Assembly (NCBI GenBank): GCA_025504975.1
Contig: JANUWI010000001.1
Coordinates: 4,526,001-4,590,000 of the forward strand
DNA from: Plenodomus lindquistii
Lineage: Eukaryota > Ascomycota > Dothideomycetes > Pleosporales > Leptosphaeriaceae
DNA length: 64,000 nucleotides
Reading direction: 5' to 3'
The notes beneath the pieces were generated by a model. The model made no database searches and was not told where the DNA came from. It saw only the letters and a program-made list of their open reading frames with translations. Below are positions 48,153-59,928 of this stretch, one piece after another. Every line of letters begins with the position of its first letter. The stretch's first letter is position 1. The translations under genes and the position numbers were made by a program.

Positions 48153-50491
48153 ATGGCCGTTACACTGAAGCGCAAACGAGGCGCAGTCTCGTACAGAGAG
48201 CCAAGTACCGACGAGGACCTCTCTGAATCTTCGGATGATGCGCAACTATCGTCCAGGTCCAAGCGCGCTGTTCCCTCCCGCCGGGCTGCGGCCAGGCAGC
48301 GGCCTCGAGGCCAAAACGACGATCAAGTCTCCAGTCGGCAGGCGCGACCACAAGTGCCACCACCCAGTAGAACCCGGCCATCCGCACGAGCACACAGAAG
48401 CAGCGGACGGGCGAACATCTCGTACAAAGACATCAGCACAGACGAGGAGGACCCGGATGGCGACTTCGAGCTCGACGTCGAGGATACAATTGCAGTGCGG
48501 ACCCGGCCCCGCAGGCAGTCCAATGCCTCGCAACCTCCTCGTGCGCAGAAGAGTCGTGCATCCAGAGAAAAGCCTCGTCATCGACCAAGGCTTGGTGCTC
48601 CTCTCAAACCCAATACCGAGGCCGTGAGCGAGCCGAAAGCAGTGGATATTCCTACAGATGGCAACAAGCCGGTACGTTGCTACAAGGAACTTGGTGCTCC
48701 TGGCTACATCGAGCGCTGATTGCCCCGAGTTACATGGCATCTGGAGGTGATGCTAATATTCTGTGTTATATATAGGATTGGTCCTCTCTGCCATACCAAG
48801 TGCTGCTCCAGGTCTTTGTGTACGCCTCGCATCCACTACACGATGAAAACATGAAGCCGACGACCTCCATCAATTGGCTTGCTAGCATGGCTCGCATGTG
48901 CTTGGCATTTACAAAGCCAGCCTTGACAGCGTTGTATCGCAACCCACCTCTGTTCGCTATCAGAGCTCGTAAAGACCTAGTTCATCATCTGACTAAGCCT
49001 CCTCCTGAAGATCGCCTTGACTATCGAGTTATGGTAAAGCGTCTGGAATTGGACGCCACGCAAATGACTGCCTTAACAGACGCCTCAAATAGCGTCGCGG
49101 ATTTGTCAGCCCTTGTGAAGTCATTGACGACCCTAAGAGAGATCGATATCTTCGACCCCATTGACAGGCCACCGTTTCGCCCCAGGCTTCGTCGGCTTCG
49201 CCGGTGGGTATATCCCAACGCACTCTTTGAGGCTCTACGAGAAACACAGCTGCGTCTGAAGAGCTGGCGTTGGAATTCCACCTTTTGTGATCAAGGCACG
49301 CTCTGGATGAAGAGCATTCATGGCGACACTGCCTTTCAGAGTCTCCGAGAGCTCACTCTTACCAAGTTCCACCCGGACGCCGTGCCTGAGGAGGAGCCAG
49401 AAGATGGCGAAGGCCCACCTACAGCCGAAGAACTCCTAGCGTCCGCTCTGGCTGCACTCCCAAATCTTAGAAGTCTTACTTTCGAGACCTGTGGTGTTGT
49501 AAGTGGAAGGCTGCTTCCTCTTCTGCCTAGCAATCTTATCAGCCTATCTATCACCAACTGTGGTGAGCTACTCTCAGAAGCCCTACAAGCGTTCTTGGCG
49601 ACTCATGGCTCTCAGCTCGAGGAGCTGGTTCTGAACCATAACCAAGCTCTCGACTTGTCATTCCTTGTCGATTTGCGACAGTCGTGCCCGAAACTGGAAG
49701 TTTTGCGGATGGACACAACGTACTACAGCTCATTAGCAATGTCCTCGGACAACGAGCCGCTATACGAAACTTTGCTTGGGGAGCACGAGGTTCCCACTTG
49801 GCCGTCATCTTTGAGGGTCATTGACATGGAATATCTACGCAACTGGAACGCTACATCTGCCACGAATTTCTTCAGCTCTCTCATCAATGCCGCTGCCGAG
49901 TTGCCATGGCTGCAAGAAATTACTATCCTGGCCATGGTTGATACAGACTGGCGACAGCGAGCAGAGTTCAGAAGGAAGTGGAGCGCAAAGTTCAAACATG
50001 TCTTTGCTAGGAAATGGAAACCGCCCAGTCCTCACCTAGCGTCTTTGCGGGCTTTCAGAGAACACGAGGAGCGCATGAAAGAAGGCGACAAGAACGATTC
50101 ACTGATTGAAGGTGTTAGCGAGGTATTGACAGATCAGGTAGACGTGGCGAAGGCTGTAGAGGGGAGCGATAGTGATGGGCCACTACTGTCTTCACGCAAG
50201 AAGGCAGCAGAGGACTCTTGGGGCTCTACGCGCCTCCGATCGCGATCGAAAGCAGCGACAAGCTACGACGAGGCTTCGGGAGATGATTCAGCGTCTCCAG
50301 AAGCTGCGTCGGAAGATGAGGAGACGGCTTTTGTGCAAGGGCGCTGTCACACTGTGATTTTCCGCGTTGATAACTTCCGCCCACGTGAGGAGATATATGC
50401 GGAAGCCGACTTTCTGGATGCAGAGCCCAGCGGTGATGAGGAGTGGAACGGCAACGAAGCGAATGATGACGGGGGTGGTTATGCTTGGTGA
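48153..50491 (+). CDS. F-box-like/LRR nuclear protein
   Basis: Exons 48153-48671 and 48776-50491 (104-bp intron) give 744 residues. The first 170 residues are basic and disordered with acidic patches (STDEDLSESSDD, ISTDEEDPDGDFELD). An F-box-like helix DWSSLPYQVLLQVFVYAS begins at residue 174. Leucine-rich repeats run from about 230 to 480, for example LRELTLTKFHP, LPNLRSLTFETCGVV, SNLISLSITNCGEL and LEELVLNHNQ. The tail is acidic and Ser-rich (EASGDDSASPEAASEDEE) and ends GGGYAW. F-box/LRR proteins are substrate receptors of SCF ubiquitin ligases; the LRR face would choose the substrate. The specific fungal orthologue is not recognised. Confidence 0.82.
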
Positions 50492-51150
50492 TGAGACAGA
50501 TGGGTATGAATGGGTCTGGCGTTGTTGGCTTTCCTTGTCGTTGGCATCACTATGTATTTGATAAGGCAGGTTTGGCATTGGGCAGGAGTCTGCGGGTGGG
50601 ATCGTTGCATAAATACCCGTGTGTCAGTATTGGGCGTGGGTCAGGCTGTAATGTTGGGCTCTGACGTTGCGGGCTTGCGACGGGCCATGTCGAATGACAG
50701 TCGTTCGTGTCTGTAAGCTGCAGATGCGGGTAGGTAGCAATTGCAACACGAGCATTGATAGTCCCAGCTGTCAGTAGTAGAGTCTCAGTGGCAGTGAGTG
50801 TGGGCGCATGCAAGCTGCAAAAAGGGCATCCGCCACTTGGTTGCGTCATGGCCGACTGGATGTCTCGACGGCACAGCCTCGCAGACGCACGCTGGCCAAT
50901 CCCATGGCGACCACGGCCGCTAACAGGGAGTGCCCATCCCCATGCATCCCCATTGACGCAGCTGTCATATAACGTAGCAGGTGGTCTAAGCCCTGGGTGC
51001 TAGTGCAGTGTTTCCTTGGGTCCTCTTTACCTCCTCGACGGTCGCGCCTTCAAGTTGCACCTGCTGCCTCTCTGCCTCTCTGCCTCTCTGCCTCTCTGCC
51101 TCTTTCCTCGTACCCCGCGCGCCCCTCGTCCAGCCTGGAACACCACCACC
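50492..51150. other. Intergenic region with CT-rich leader
   Basis: Holds the F-box 3' UTR and the promoter/5' UTR of the WW gene. An 8-bp unit TGCCTCTC repeats about five times at 51065-51104. Confidence 0.55.
51065..51104. repeat. 8-bp TGCCTCTC tandem repeat, five copies
   Basis: Five consecutive units, the last ending TCTT, lie 47 bp before the WW-gene start codon, within a pyrimidine-rich leader. Confidence 0.85.
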
Positions 51151-52627
51151 ATGGCCGCGCCCACTCCCCCCATCCATCCCGCCTCGCCCGACTCCGGCCC
51201 AACCGACCCTACCCTGCCGAAGCTGCCTGCCGGCTGGATTGCGCAATGGGACAACTCGTACGTCCTCGGCGCCTGGCTTTGTTCGACACAGCTAACTCGG
51301 CTACAGATCTCGCAAATACTATTGTACGAGCTCTCCCACCGCCGCTCTTGCACTCACGACTAACACGGCACCCCAGACGTCCAGATCAGCACCGGCGTGT
51401 CGCAATGGGACCTCCCCACCAGCGAAGCCCCCATCGGCGGCAGCTCCAACCGTAGCACTCCTGCGCATGCCTCGAACCCATACAACAAGCCGGATGGAAT
51501 CCAAGGACCAGACGCTGGTGACGGAACACGGGGCATCGACGGCCCCACGGGTGACCGCGCTGGTGGACTCGGGGTGCGCATGGCACGGTGGAATCCAGAC
51601 AAAGGCGGCGCTGACGGACACGATAGGGTTTCGCAATGAACGCGCTTATGGGCAACAACAAGCAAAGTAGCGGCGGTGGATCAGGCAACCTTGTCGGCCA
51701 GCTGGCGGGCTCCTTCCTCGGCGGCGGAAAGCAGTCGCATGGCGGCAGCGGTGGCGGCGGCGGCGGCGGCGGCTCGAGCAATCTGGTCGGCCAGCTCGCT
51801 GGACAGTTCCTTGGTGGTGGGAAACAGAACAACCATGGAAGCTCGTCTGGCGCCCAGAATGGCGGCTCAGGCCATGGTTCCAGTGGGGGAGGTCTTGGAA
51901 GCTTGCTAGGTGGTGTCCTCGGCGGCGGATCGGTATGCGCATTCGGGCAGCGACCACATCTCTGCAAGCAGTACTGACGCCTCGTAGCATAGCAAGCCCG
52001 CCAACAGTGACTACGGCTACAGTCACACCTCTTCGAGCGCATCAGGCGGTACCTACACAGGCACCGCGCCTCCAACGTCGTACAATCCGGGTGGTCACTC
52101 AGGCGGCTACGGCACCGCGCCTCAGAGTCAAGCAGGCTACTCTTCGCCTACACCGGGTGGATATGGCGGCGCTCAGCCGGCGTACGGCCAGCCACAGGGT
52201 CAACAACATGGCCAGCATGGACAACAGCATCAGCAGCCAAACTACGGCGCGCAAGCCGGCTTTGGAGGACAGTCTGGCTATGGTGGTGGTGCGCCCAACT
52301 ACGGCGGACAGGGGCCGCCATCTGGTCCTCCTGGAGGCTATGGTCAACAAGGTACGTTGTACATGTCTGAGAGAGCAAATGTTGTTTGCTAATCTTGATA
52401 TAGCTGGCTACGGAGGACCTGCTGGCTACAGTGGTGCACCCGGTGGCCACTACGGAGGCCCTGGAAACTACGATAACCACCAACATAACCAATACGGCGG
52501 TGCTCCCTCGCACGCAAACCAATACGGAGGCGGGCCCGGCCCCGGCCAATATCCTCCACCTCCTGGACAGCACCCAGGGGGCTACGGCGGCCAACCTGGT
52601 CCCCATACACCACAGCCTGGCTGGTAA
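51151..52627 (+). CDS. WW-domain protein with Gly/Gln/Tyr-rich tail
   Basis: Six exons, 51151-51257, 51307-51323, 51377-51573, 51627-51932, 51988-52351 and 52404-52627, give 404 residues. A WW domain spans about 26-55: LPAGWIAQWDNSSRKYYY, then STGVSQWDLP, with Trp29 and Trp52. WW domains bind Pro-rich ligands. The tail is low-complexity: two near-copies of NLVGQLAG-FLGGGKQ within poly-Gly, then Gly/Tyr/Gln/Pro-rich repeats to the end (PGGYGGQPG, HTPQPGW), resembling prion-like or phase-separating sequence. Exon 2 is only 17 bp and lies inside the WW domain; skipping it breaks frame and domain. All other boundaries are canonical. Confidence 0.85.
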
Positions 52628-53135
52628 TAGACTCCTCGTTCTAAGTGCACAAAGACTGTCTTGTTGACTTGCACCAAAATTGGATGGAGTGGGCATGCTG
52701 AATATCAGCCCGGGAAGCAAAGTGTCCAAAGGATAGCAAAGATTGCGTGAGCGATGTGTAGTTTGGACCGATTTAGGATCTCAGGGCCTTGCGCTCGATA
52801 CCCTTTTCTTCAAATCTGTGTAAATCCAGTGCAAGTCTTTTGTTCGTGTCCATGACGCGATACTGCATCTTATTGTTCTTGCTGCGTGCGTTCTCTTTGC
52901 CCGGGCGACGTGCGCCTTAGGGTCAATCCTGCGCCTGGTGCTCTTTTGAATCTCTGTCCCCGTTGTGCAACTCCTGCGTAGCTGCGTATGCCACCTAGTC
53001 TTGACGTTTGTTCCCCCCAGACCTCGAGACCCAACGCAACACACATCTCTACCCCCTTCTTCAATCCAGACACTTCACAAATATATCCTCATCATATTCC
53101 ATCCCCCCCACCCTTCCACCCCCCCCCCCCCCCCC
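52628..53135. repeat. Convergent 3' region with a C17 tract
   Basis: Between the WW gene and the Pop8-like gene, which converge. A run of 17 C lies at 53119-53135, directly after the Pop8-like stop codon when read on its coding strand, where it is poly-G. Confidence 0.7.
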
Positions 53136-53765
53136 TCACCCAAACAACTCACTCCCATCCCCAGCTCCCCTCCCCCCAACAACCCCCAATACCGCCCCCT
53201 CCCCTACCACCCTCCACGCAACCTTTACCTTCCCCCCCTGCCCCTGCCCCTGCACCTGCCCCTGCCCCTGCAACCCGGGTACATCATCCCCCTCCACGCT
53301 CCCAGTCCACCCACTCAGCCCCGCCCTCACCGCCCTACCATCCAGCCTCGGAACCCGAATCCATACCTCCCTCCCTTCAATCTTCAAAATATCAATCGGA
53401 ATCGCGGCGCCAGTGGTACCGAGGTATTGTGTCAAGGGGCGGGTGAGGAGTGTGGAGACGAGGAGGGGGGAGAGGTGGTGGTCTGTTGGTTGTTGTTGTT
53501 GTTGTTGGGTTGGGGTGGTAGGTGGGGGAATAGAGGCGGTGCCGGGGGTTATGAGGAGGATGTGCATGTATGACCAGGTTGGTTTGCGGTAGGTGTGTTG
53601 GTGGAGGATGTGGGGTTGGGATTCGCGTTTGCGCTTTTTTGAGGGGGTGAGATGGGTGTCGAGCATGGTGGTGTTGTGTTTGTGGTTTGACGCCGTGGTT
53701 TGCGAAATGTCTGGCGCGGGGATGTTGGAAGATGAGGTCGATGTGTGCGGTATTATGGGCGCCAT
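53136..53765 (-). CDS. pop8: RNase P/MRP subunit Pop8-like protein
   Basis: A single-exon frame of 209 residues. After a basic N-terminal extension (SKKRKRESQ) comes RKPTWSYMHILLITPG, then LLVSTLLTRPLTQYLGTTG, AIPIDILKIEGREVWIRVPR and KVAWRV-type VKVAWRVVG. This strand/helix order matches the Pop8-like domain of fungal nuclear RNase P and RNase MRP, where a small protein pairs with Pop6/Rpp-type partners on the RNA. A Gln tract (QQQQQQ) and a Gly/Gln-rich insert (GQGQVQGQGQGG) sit in loops. The C-terminal third is very G-rich at DNA level and ends in GDGSELFG. Identification rests on remembered family consensus, so it is probable rather than certain. Confidence 0.7.
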   Translation of the reverse strand: MAPIIPHTSTSSSNIPAPDISQTTASNHKHNTTMLDTHLTPSKKRKRESQPHILHQHTYRKPTWSYMHILLITPGTASIPPPTTPTQQQQQQPTDHHLSPLLVSTLLTRPLTQYLGTTGAAIPIDILKIEGREVWIRVPRLDGRAVRAGLSGWTGSVEGDDVPGLQGQGQVQGQGQGGKVKVAWRVVGEGAVLGVVGGRGAGDGSELFG

Positions 53766-54409
53766 GGCGGAGGGTCTTATGCTGTGTGTTGTTGCGTGAT
53801 GGGATGGTGACTGAGTATGGAAGGTGACGCTGTGCGACGCGAACTTTTGGCGGGGTTAAGTAGCGCGTTCTTTCTTATGCCCGGGACTAACGCATATGTT
53901 GTTGTCATGTAAGGGACCGGGTCACGCATATATAAGGCTATGTACCCTCAATACCAGATATATAAGATTAAGGTGCATCCATGACTTTCAACATTTGGAT
54001 CTTGCACAAGCTAGTCCTCTACCACAATGTCAAATACAGCCGCTCGCTGGCAACAGTCACCATTATCGTATCATGCTTCTCTGAAAACGCTTTCAAATTA
54101 TTCGCCAAAAATGAAATATGCTAAAAACCATTGCCAAAATCAGACCGGGGTATGGGGGTATCGTATGCTGCGCTGACACTAGGAAATATATCCACCGAAA
54201 GCTTTTGTGGCCGTGTGAAAATGGGGAATAGGAAAGGATTGGTCGTAGAAAATTATGTCGAATTGTGTCGAGGCCGTGTTGACCAATTATATGGGCCAAC
54301 CTCATGCTCCGTGAGTTAGAAGGAAGCTTCGGCGGGTAGATTGCTGTTGAATCTACTGCATGACCTTTATGTTAGTGCGGCTACCGTCGCCATCATCTCG
54401 ATCCGCCTA
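53766..54409. other. A/T-richer intergenic region
   Basis: Contains repeated ATATATAAG-like stretches near 53927-53970. No gene is supported. Confidence 0.45.
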
Positions 54410-57396
54410 TTAGAGATCTTTTGCAAGGCCCCTCAAATCGTAGGTGTAGTCCAGCTGAAGTGCTTCCCTTGCAGCAGTGTTCTGGTTGACGTCGTCAAGA
54501 TGACCGAGTATCTGGAGAATCGTGATAAATATCTGGGCAAGGAAAGGGAAGACCGCCTCGTTCGGTTTGATGAATGTCATGTACGCGTGCTCTAGCGTTT
54601 CTAGTATCTTTGTGTGCGGGTTTAAAGTTTCCCGGATACATTTTATCTGACTTCGAACTTCCTGCAAAGAGGCATTATGGTCTTCAACAGTTGGTGTGTT
54701 GACACATGATGAGGACGCATCCTTGAGACCTTGAATGACTTTCCTCTGTTCGTCACATGTAGCTTCGAGGCTCTCAATCTGTTGCTTGAGTACATCGACC
54801 TGGGACAAAGCCGACGTGGCTGTCGTAGAAGCACTGTCAGCGGTTTTGCGGGCATTCTCGATTTTCTGCAAATCCTCTTGACTGGTCTCGGATCGGTTAC
54901 CGGTGTCTAATAGGGGTTGGAGCTTCTTCAAAGATGACGGAATCCAAGCAGTTTGCGCGGCCCGGGATTGAAGTCCCTTCAAAGATGACGGAATCCAAGC
55001 AGTTTGCGTTGCCTGGGATTGAAGGCGCGCTACATCCTGCCTGATGACTCCGATTTGGTGCAACGCCTGGCCGTTATTCGCTGGGTAATGTTGCAGGAAC
55101 CAGTGCACCATCTTCTGGTGCAAATCATCAGTAGTGATGTTGGTATACTGGTCTTGAAGGTTCCGTAATGCGAGACTCAAAGCGTCCATCTGGCCATTGA
55201 TCGCTGCCAAATGCCCATTGAGTTCGCCGACGGCTCGATTGCTTATCGTCTTCTCTTCATCAAGTGTCTGCCGAAGTCGCTCAACTTCTTGCTTCTGTGC
55301 CGCCGTTACATCAGCTGCCGTAGTCGCGCAAGATTGAGCGGCTTGCGTGCGTGCTTCAAGGTCCGTGACACTTTTCTGTATTGCGGCAATTTCTTTCCCC
55401 TGTATTTCCTTGTTCTCACCCTGTGTCATCTTATTTTTGCTGATCTGATCGAGAGCTTGTTGGACTGACTCCTTGAGAGGATCGAACTTCTCGTTGAAAT
55501 GTCTTGGAACATCTTCATTCAAGACAGAGATTTGCAAGCGTGCATTGTTCATGTCCACTTCAATTTTTGCAACCGCTTCATCAATGTCGTTGACCCGTTC
55601 GTGTAAAGATTCTGCACGTAGGTTCGCTAGCTCTTTATCCATGTGTTTTTTGAGGTCGGCCAACTTCGAAGCAATGCTCTCTCTAGACTTGACTTGTGTC
55701 TCAATACTGGTCAGCCTTCGCAACTGGTCTTCAGCTTGTTGTAGCCGTCCCTGTATTTGTGTGACGACCAGCGTGAGATTCGTGGATGCGTCGCTGGGCT
55801 TACTAGGCCCCTTATTCTTGTCACCTAGCTGGACAGGTGACGATGTGGTGGAGCCAACAGGCTCGCTGGGGGAACCGACCAACGCATCCGACGAAGAACA
55901 GGAAGGTGTAGACCGCATGGTCGGAATCAAAGCAACCTTTTCCAAGCTGTCCATACGTGAAGCCAACTTCGATTGTTCGCTCTGAATATCTTTGACTTGT
56001 GCAGTCTGTAAGGGATATTTGTCTTTCCACTCCCGTGTCGACTTATCGGCATCTGTTGAGCCTTGTCGAAGGGCCTTTGTTTCAACTTCAACTTCGCGGA
56101 TTCGTTCCACGAGATGTCTTTTCGTGCACTCGAATGCTTCCTCAGCGGGTCCGACATGCTGATTGATGCGTTTCCTGAGTTCTGAGTGCTTCCCAGAAAG
56201 CTTCATAAGCTCCTCTTCATTCTTCTTCAGCTCTTTTTCGGTGATGTCATTGGACGATTGAACTGCCTCCTTAACTTTGGTTGCAATTTCTTGGCGGACG
56301 AAGTCCTTCGTCACCGGTTCTGTTGGCATTGATTTCTTCCAGGTCTGGATCGCGGTCATGTCGTTGCTAAAATTCTGGAGGCCCTGAACTGTTCCCGCCA
56401 AGGAGTTATGACGATCTGACGCAGCCTCTATTAGTTTCTTTGACTGCTCAGATTTATTGTCAAGAAGTTTTTCCACTTCGACTGTAGTAGGTACTGTTTT
56501 TTTCCAATCCTGGATAGACGAGACATCTGTCCTCAACATCGGTAAGTCCTTTGTAGAGGTTTCAACAGTATCCTGCCGACTCAGCACCTGCTGTAAATCT
56601 TTCTCTTGTTTGGCTTTGTCGCGCTTAAAATTCTCGCATGATGCAAAGAGCTCTTCGACTTTGATTCGAAGCCCGGCATGATCGTCTGTTGAACGCTGCT
56701 CCAGCGTATCTATTCGTGAAATCATGGCGAGGCGCTCCTTCTTTAGCTCGGTAATCTCGTGCTTTAACTTCTCGAACGTATCTTCTGACGGAATCGATAC
56801 AGAGACTACATTTGGTGCTGCTGTATTGATTGACATACTGGGTGCCTTAGCATTTGAAGCAGTAGCCTTGATTCGTGCCCTAAGCTTTCTCAGAGAATCC
56901 ATGGTAGGCTTGCTGGTTGTGCGGGTGGCGGCTTCATGCTGCTGCACATGAGTTAGATGTGAAGCAGGTCTTGATTCCCAAGCTTGCGGCAACATCGATG
57001 GGACTGTAGGCGCAGCATGGTAAACAGGTGTTGACGCGCCACTTCCAAAACTGCCTGGCGACGGGATGCGAGAGTCGCGACCTGGAACAGGCACGTCACG
57101 CGTTGGTCGGTCGTTGCGTTCAGACGCGTTGATCGATCTATGCTGGTCAGACCGAGGTCCTGTTGGTATGTTCGGTCCTGGTGCTGTAGTTGAGCTTCTC
57201 CTAGAAGCGGGAGGGCTTGGGATTGACCCAGGCTTACGCATATCCTACAATAGGTAAGTCTCTTTGCTTTGTGTCTAAACATCAGTAGCGTCTGATGTCT
57301 TACCCTGTCTGGCATCCGTGCAGGTGGACAGCTCCTCTTCTCAGGCGGGCTGTTTCCACGCGATCGTGACTCCGTGGGCCTCTTGCGAGGACTCAT
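54410..57396 (-). CDS. Long coiled-coil protein
   Basis: Exons 57396-57304 and 57244-54410 (59-bp intron) give 975 residues, starting MSPRKRPTESRSRG. The first about 150 residues are basic, Ser/Pro-rich and disordered. From about 175 to the C-terminus the sequence is dominated by heptad-like coiled coil (TFEKLKHEITELKKERLAMI, VNDIDEAVAKIEVDM, EVERLRQTLDEEKTI). A 17-residue unit containing QTAWIPSSLK occurs twice in tandem, encoded by a 51-bp duplication. There are no membrane segments or enzymatic motifs. Such proteins often serve as scaffolds of the cytoskeleton, septum or spindle pole, but I cannot assign one. Confidence 0.78.
54926..55019. repeat. 51-bp tandem duplication inside the coiled-coil gene
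   Basis: The block starting CTTCAAAGATGACGG at 54926 recurs at 54977, a period of 51 bp. The frame is kept, adding 17 residues. The copies are almost identical, so the duplication is recent. Confidence 0.85.
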
Positions 57397-58362
57397 GGCG
57401 GGACTAGGCTGTACAGCTGGATGCGGGCTTGGTCTTTGTGCATTGTTTGAGCTTCAGGGAGTGAGTCAGTGACCATCGAGGTAATGTGTGCCAAGTCTCC
57501 CATAGAGAGAAGGCGCGAGTACGCTAGTGTCTTTGTAGTGGGTCCAACGTAAACACGAGCCTCTTGGACTGATTGCTATTGCTGACTTTACTATGTGCAT
57601 ATGGCTGGACGTGGTAGGCGCCAGCGCGTCTCTGTACAACTTGCAACGGTGTGGAGAGGCTTTTACTCTGCAAGCAGCCTACCCACAGGGGAGCAAGCAT
57701 GCACATATGCCGACGCTCCTCCATTGCAAACGTTCGTGGTGCCCCGATAGTAAAGCTGCATGTGCAGCCACACAATCAACGGCCCCACGTCATGTTTGTT
57801 TTTATTGCAACTTACCTTTGGCTGAGTAAGAGGCGGTCAGGATGGGCGCCATTTGTGCCATCATGGGTGGACGACCTGGATAAGGCAGGCGGACGGCGAT
57901 CAGACATTTCGCAAGATCATCAACGGACTTGCGAAGCTGACGTTGACCCGAGTCTCGGAGCCGCCACTTCCTGCTGTCAATGGATGCCAAGAGTGAAAGC
58001 AAGTAACGTGACAGAGTTGCCAGGCCAACAGATGAGTAAGAAGAGGAAGGGCCAGTGGATGGGGGGAAAATTCAGGCACCTTATATAGTCACGGCTGGTG
58101 CCCAGAGGCTAGAGTAGAGATAGGTTAGGCGTCTAAGCCTATCCATACTCAAGCAGTCCATGTGTCAGAGCTGCAGCAAGGTTCCTGTAAAAGATCAAGC
58201 GCCTGTCTACGCGATGCCCACCAATGGGAGGCATGCAGTCGGGAGAGGATCTGGTCCGTGCACTCCAGCCTGGAGCTTTCGCCGTCGCGTTCGCCAAAGG
58301 TTGCGGTCGCAGAGTGATCGCAACTAACTCGATTCCGCCCACGACGCCCACCACACCTTACA
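57397..58362. promoter_or_regulatory. Divergent promoter, coiled-coil and Rvb2 genes
   Basis: A 966-bp gap between divergent start codons. The frames seen here are short and unsupported. Confidence 0.45.
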
Positions 58363-59928
58363 ATGGCAGCTGTACGTGTCGCCGTCGCCCGAACGCTGCA
58401 CCACGTGTCTCCGCTGACAGCATGTAGCCCATTACCACCATCGCCGAGAGCAAGGAGCTCAGAGGGCTCAACCTCATCGCGGCGCATTCGCATATTCGCG
58501 GTCTCGGCGTCGAGCCAGACACACTCGAGCCCAAGGCCTCGTCGCAGGGCCTGGTTGGACAGCAGAAGGCGCGAAAGGCTGCGGCTGTGATCCTCAAGAT
58601 GGCACAGGAAGGCAAGATTGCAGGCCGCGCAGTCTTGATTGCCGGCCCGCCCAGCACAGGAAAGACCGCCATCGCAATGGGCATGGCCCAGTCGCTGGGA
58701 GAAGACGTGCCCTTTACCATGCTGGCCTCATCCGAAATCTTCTCGTTGGAGATGTCAAAGACCGAGGCGCTTACACAAGCTTTCCGCAAATCAATCGGTG
58801 TGCGGATAACGGAAGAGAGCGAGGTCATCGAGGGCGAGGTTGTTGAGATACAGATTGACCGCAGCGTCACAGGGGTGAGTCTATTCCACCCTAGGAATTG
58901 GGCGCATACTAATCTTCGGCTCAGAGCAACAAGCAAGGAAAGCTCACAATCAAGACGACCGACATGGAGACCATCTACGATATGGGCACCAAGATGATCG
59001 ATGCCATGACCAAAGAGAAGGTTATGGCCGGCGACATCATCTCCATCGACAAGGCCTCTGGGAAGATCACGAAACTCGGCCGCTCCTACACACGATCAAG
59101 AGACTACGATGCCATGGGCATTGATACCAAATTTGTCCAGTGCCCAGAAGGCGAGCTCCAGCAACGGCGCGAGGTCGTTCATACCGTCAGCTTACACGAG
59201 ATCGATGTCATAAATTCGAGGACGCAAGGTTTCCTCGCCCTCTTCTCCGGCGACACGGGCGAGATCCGCAGTGAGGTCCGCGATCAGATCAACACGAAGG
59301 TTGCAGAGTGGAAAGAGGAGGGTAAGGCTGTCATCGTGCCCGGCGTGCTCTTTATTGATGAGGTTCACATGCTCGATATCGAATGCTTTTCATTCGTCAA
59401 TCGTGCGCTCGAAGACGAGCTTGCGCCCATTGTCATCATGGCCAGCAACAGGGGAAACACACAAATCCGAGGGACAGACTACAAGTCACCACACGGACTG
59501 CCGCTCGACTTTTTGGATCGCGTAGTCATTGTCAGCACACACCCATACAACCCCGAGGAGATGCAGCAGATTCTCTCCATCAGAGCGCAAGAGGAAGAGG
59601 TCGATGTAACGCCTGACGCTCTGGCGCTTCTTACCAAGATTGGCCAAGAGACTGGACTACGGTACGCTAGCAATCTAATCACCACCTCAGATCTCATCCG
59701 CAAGAAGAGGGGAGGTCCAGACGTGACAATTGAAGACGTACAACGCAGTTTTGCGCTTTTCTATGATCCTACAAGGAGTGTAAAGGTATGACTACTTTCT
59801 GCAACATCAGCAACTTATACTGATTGTATATGCAGTTCGTCGCAGATTCAGAGACACGTCTCATTGGCGATGCAGGCAATGTCTCTCTCAATGTCACTAA
59901 TGGCGCCGAGGCTATGGATGTGTCGTAG
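58363..59928 (+). CDS. rvb2: RuvB-like AAA+ ATPase 2 (reptin/Rvb2)
   Basis: Exons 58363-58371, 58428-58874, 58925-59785 and 59836-59928 give 469 residues, the expected length. The protein starts MAAPITTIAESKELRGLNLI. Walker A is GPPSTGKT (76-83), Walker B is LFIDEVHMLD (about 298-307). The inserted domain II contains SNKQGKLTIKTTDMETIYDMG and sensor 1 is MASNRG. Rvb2 forms hetero-hexamers with Rvb1 and serves INO80, SWR1 and NuA4 chromatin complexes, R2TP and box C/D snoRNP assembly. Exon 1 encodes only MAA (9 bp), followed by a 56-bp intron; the join to PITTI matches the family N-terminus. The tail ends AEAMDVS. Confidence 0.95.
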
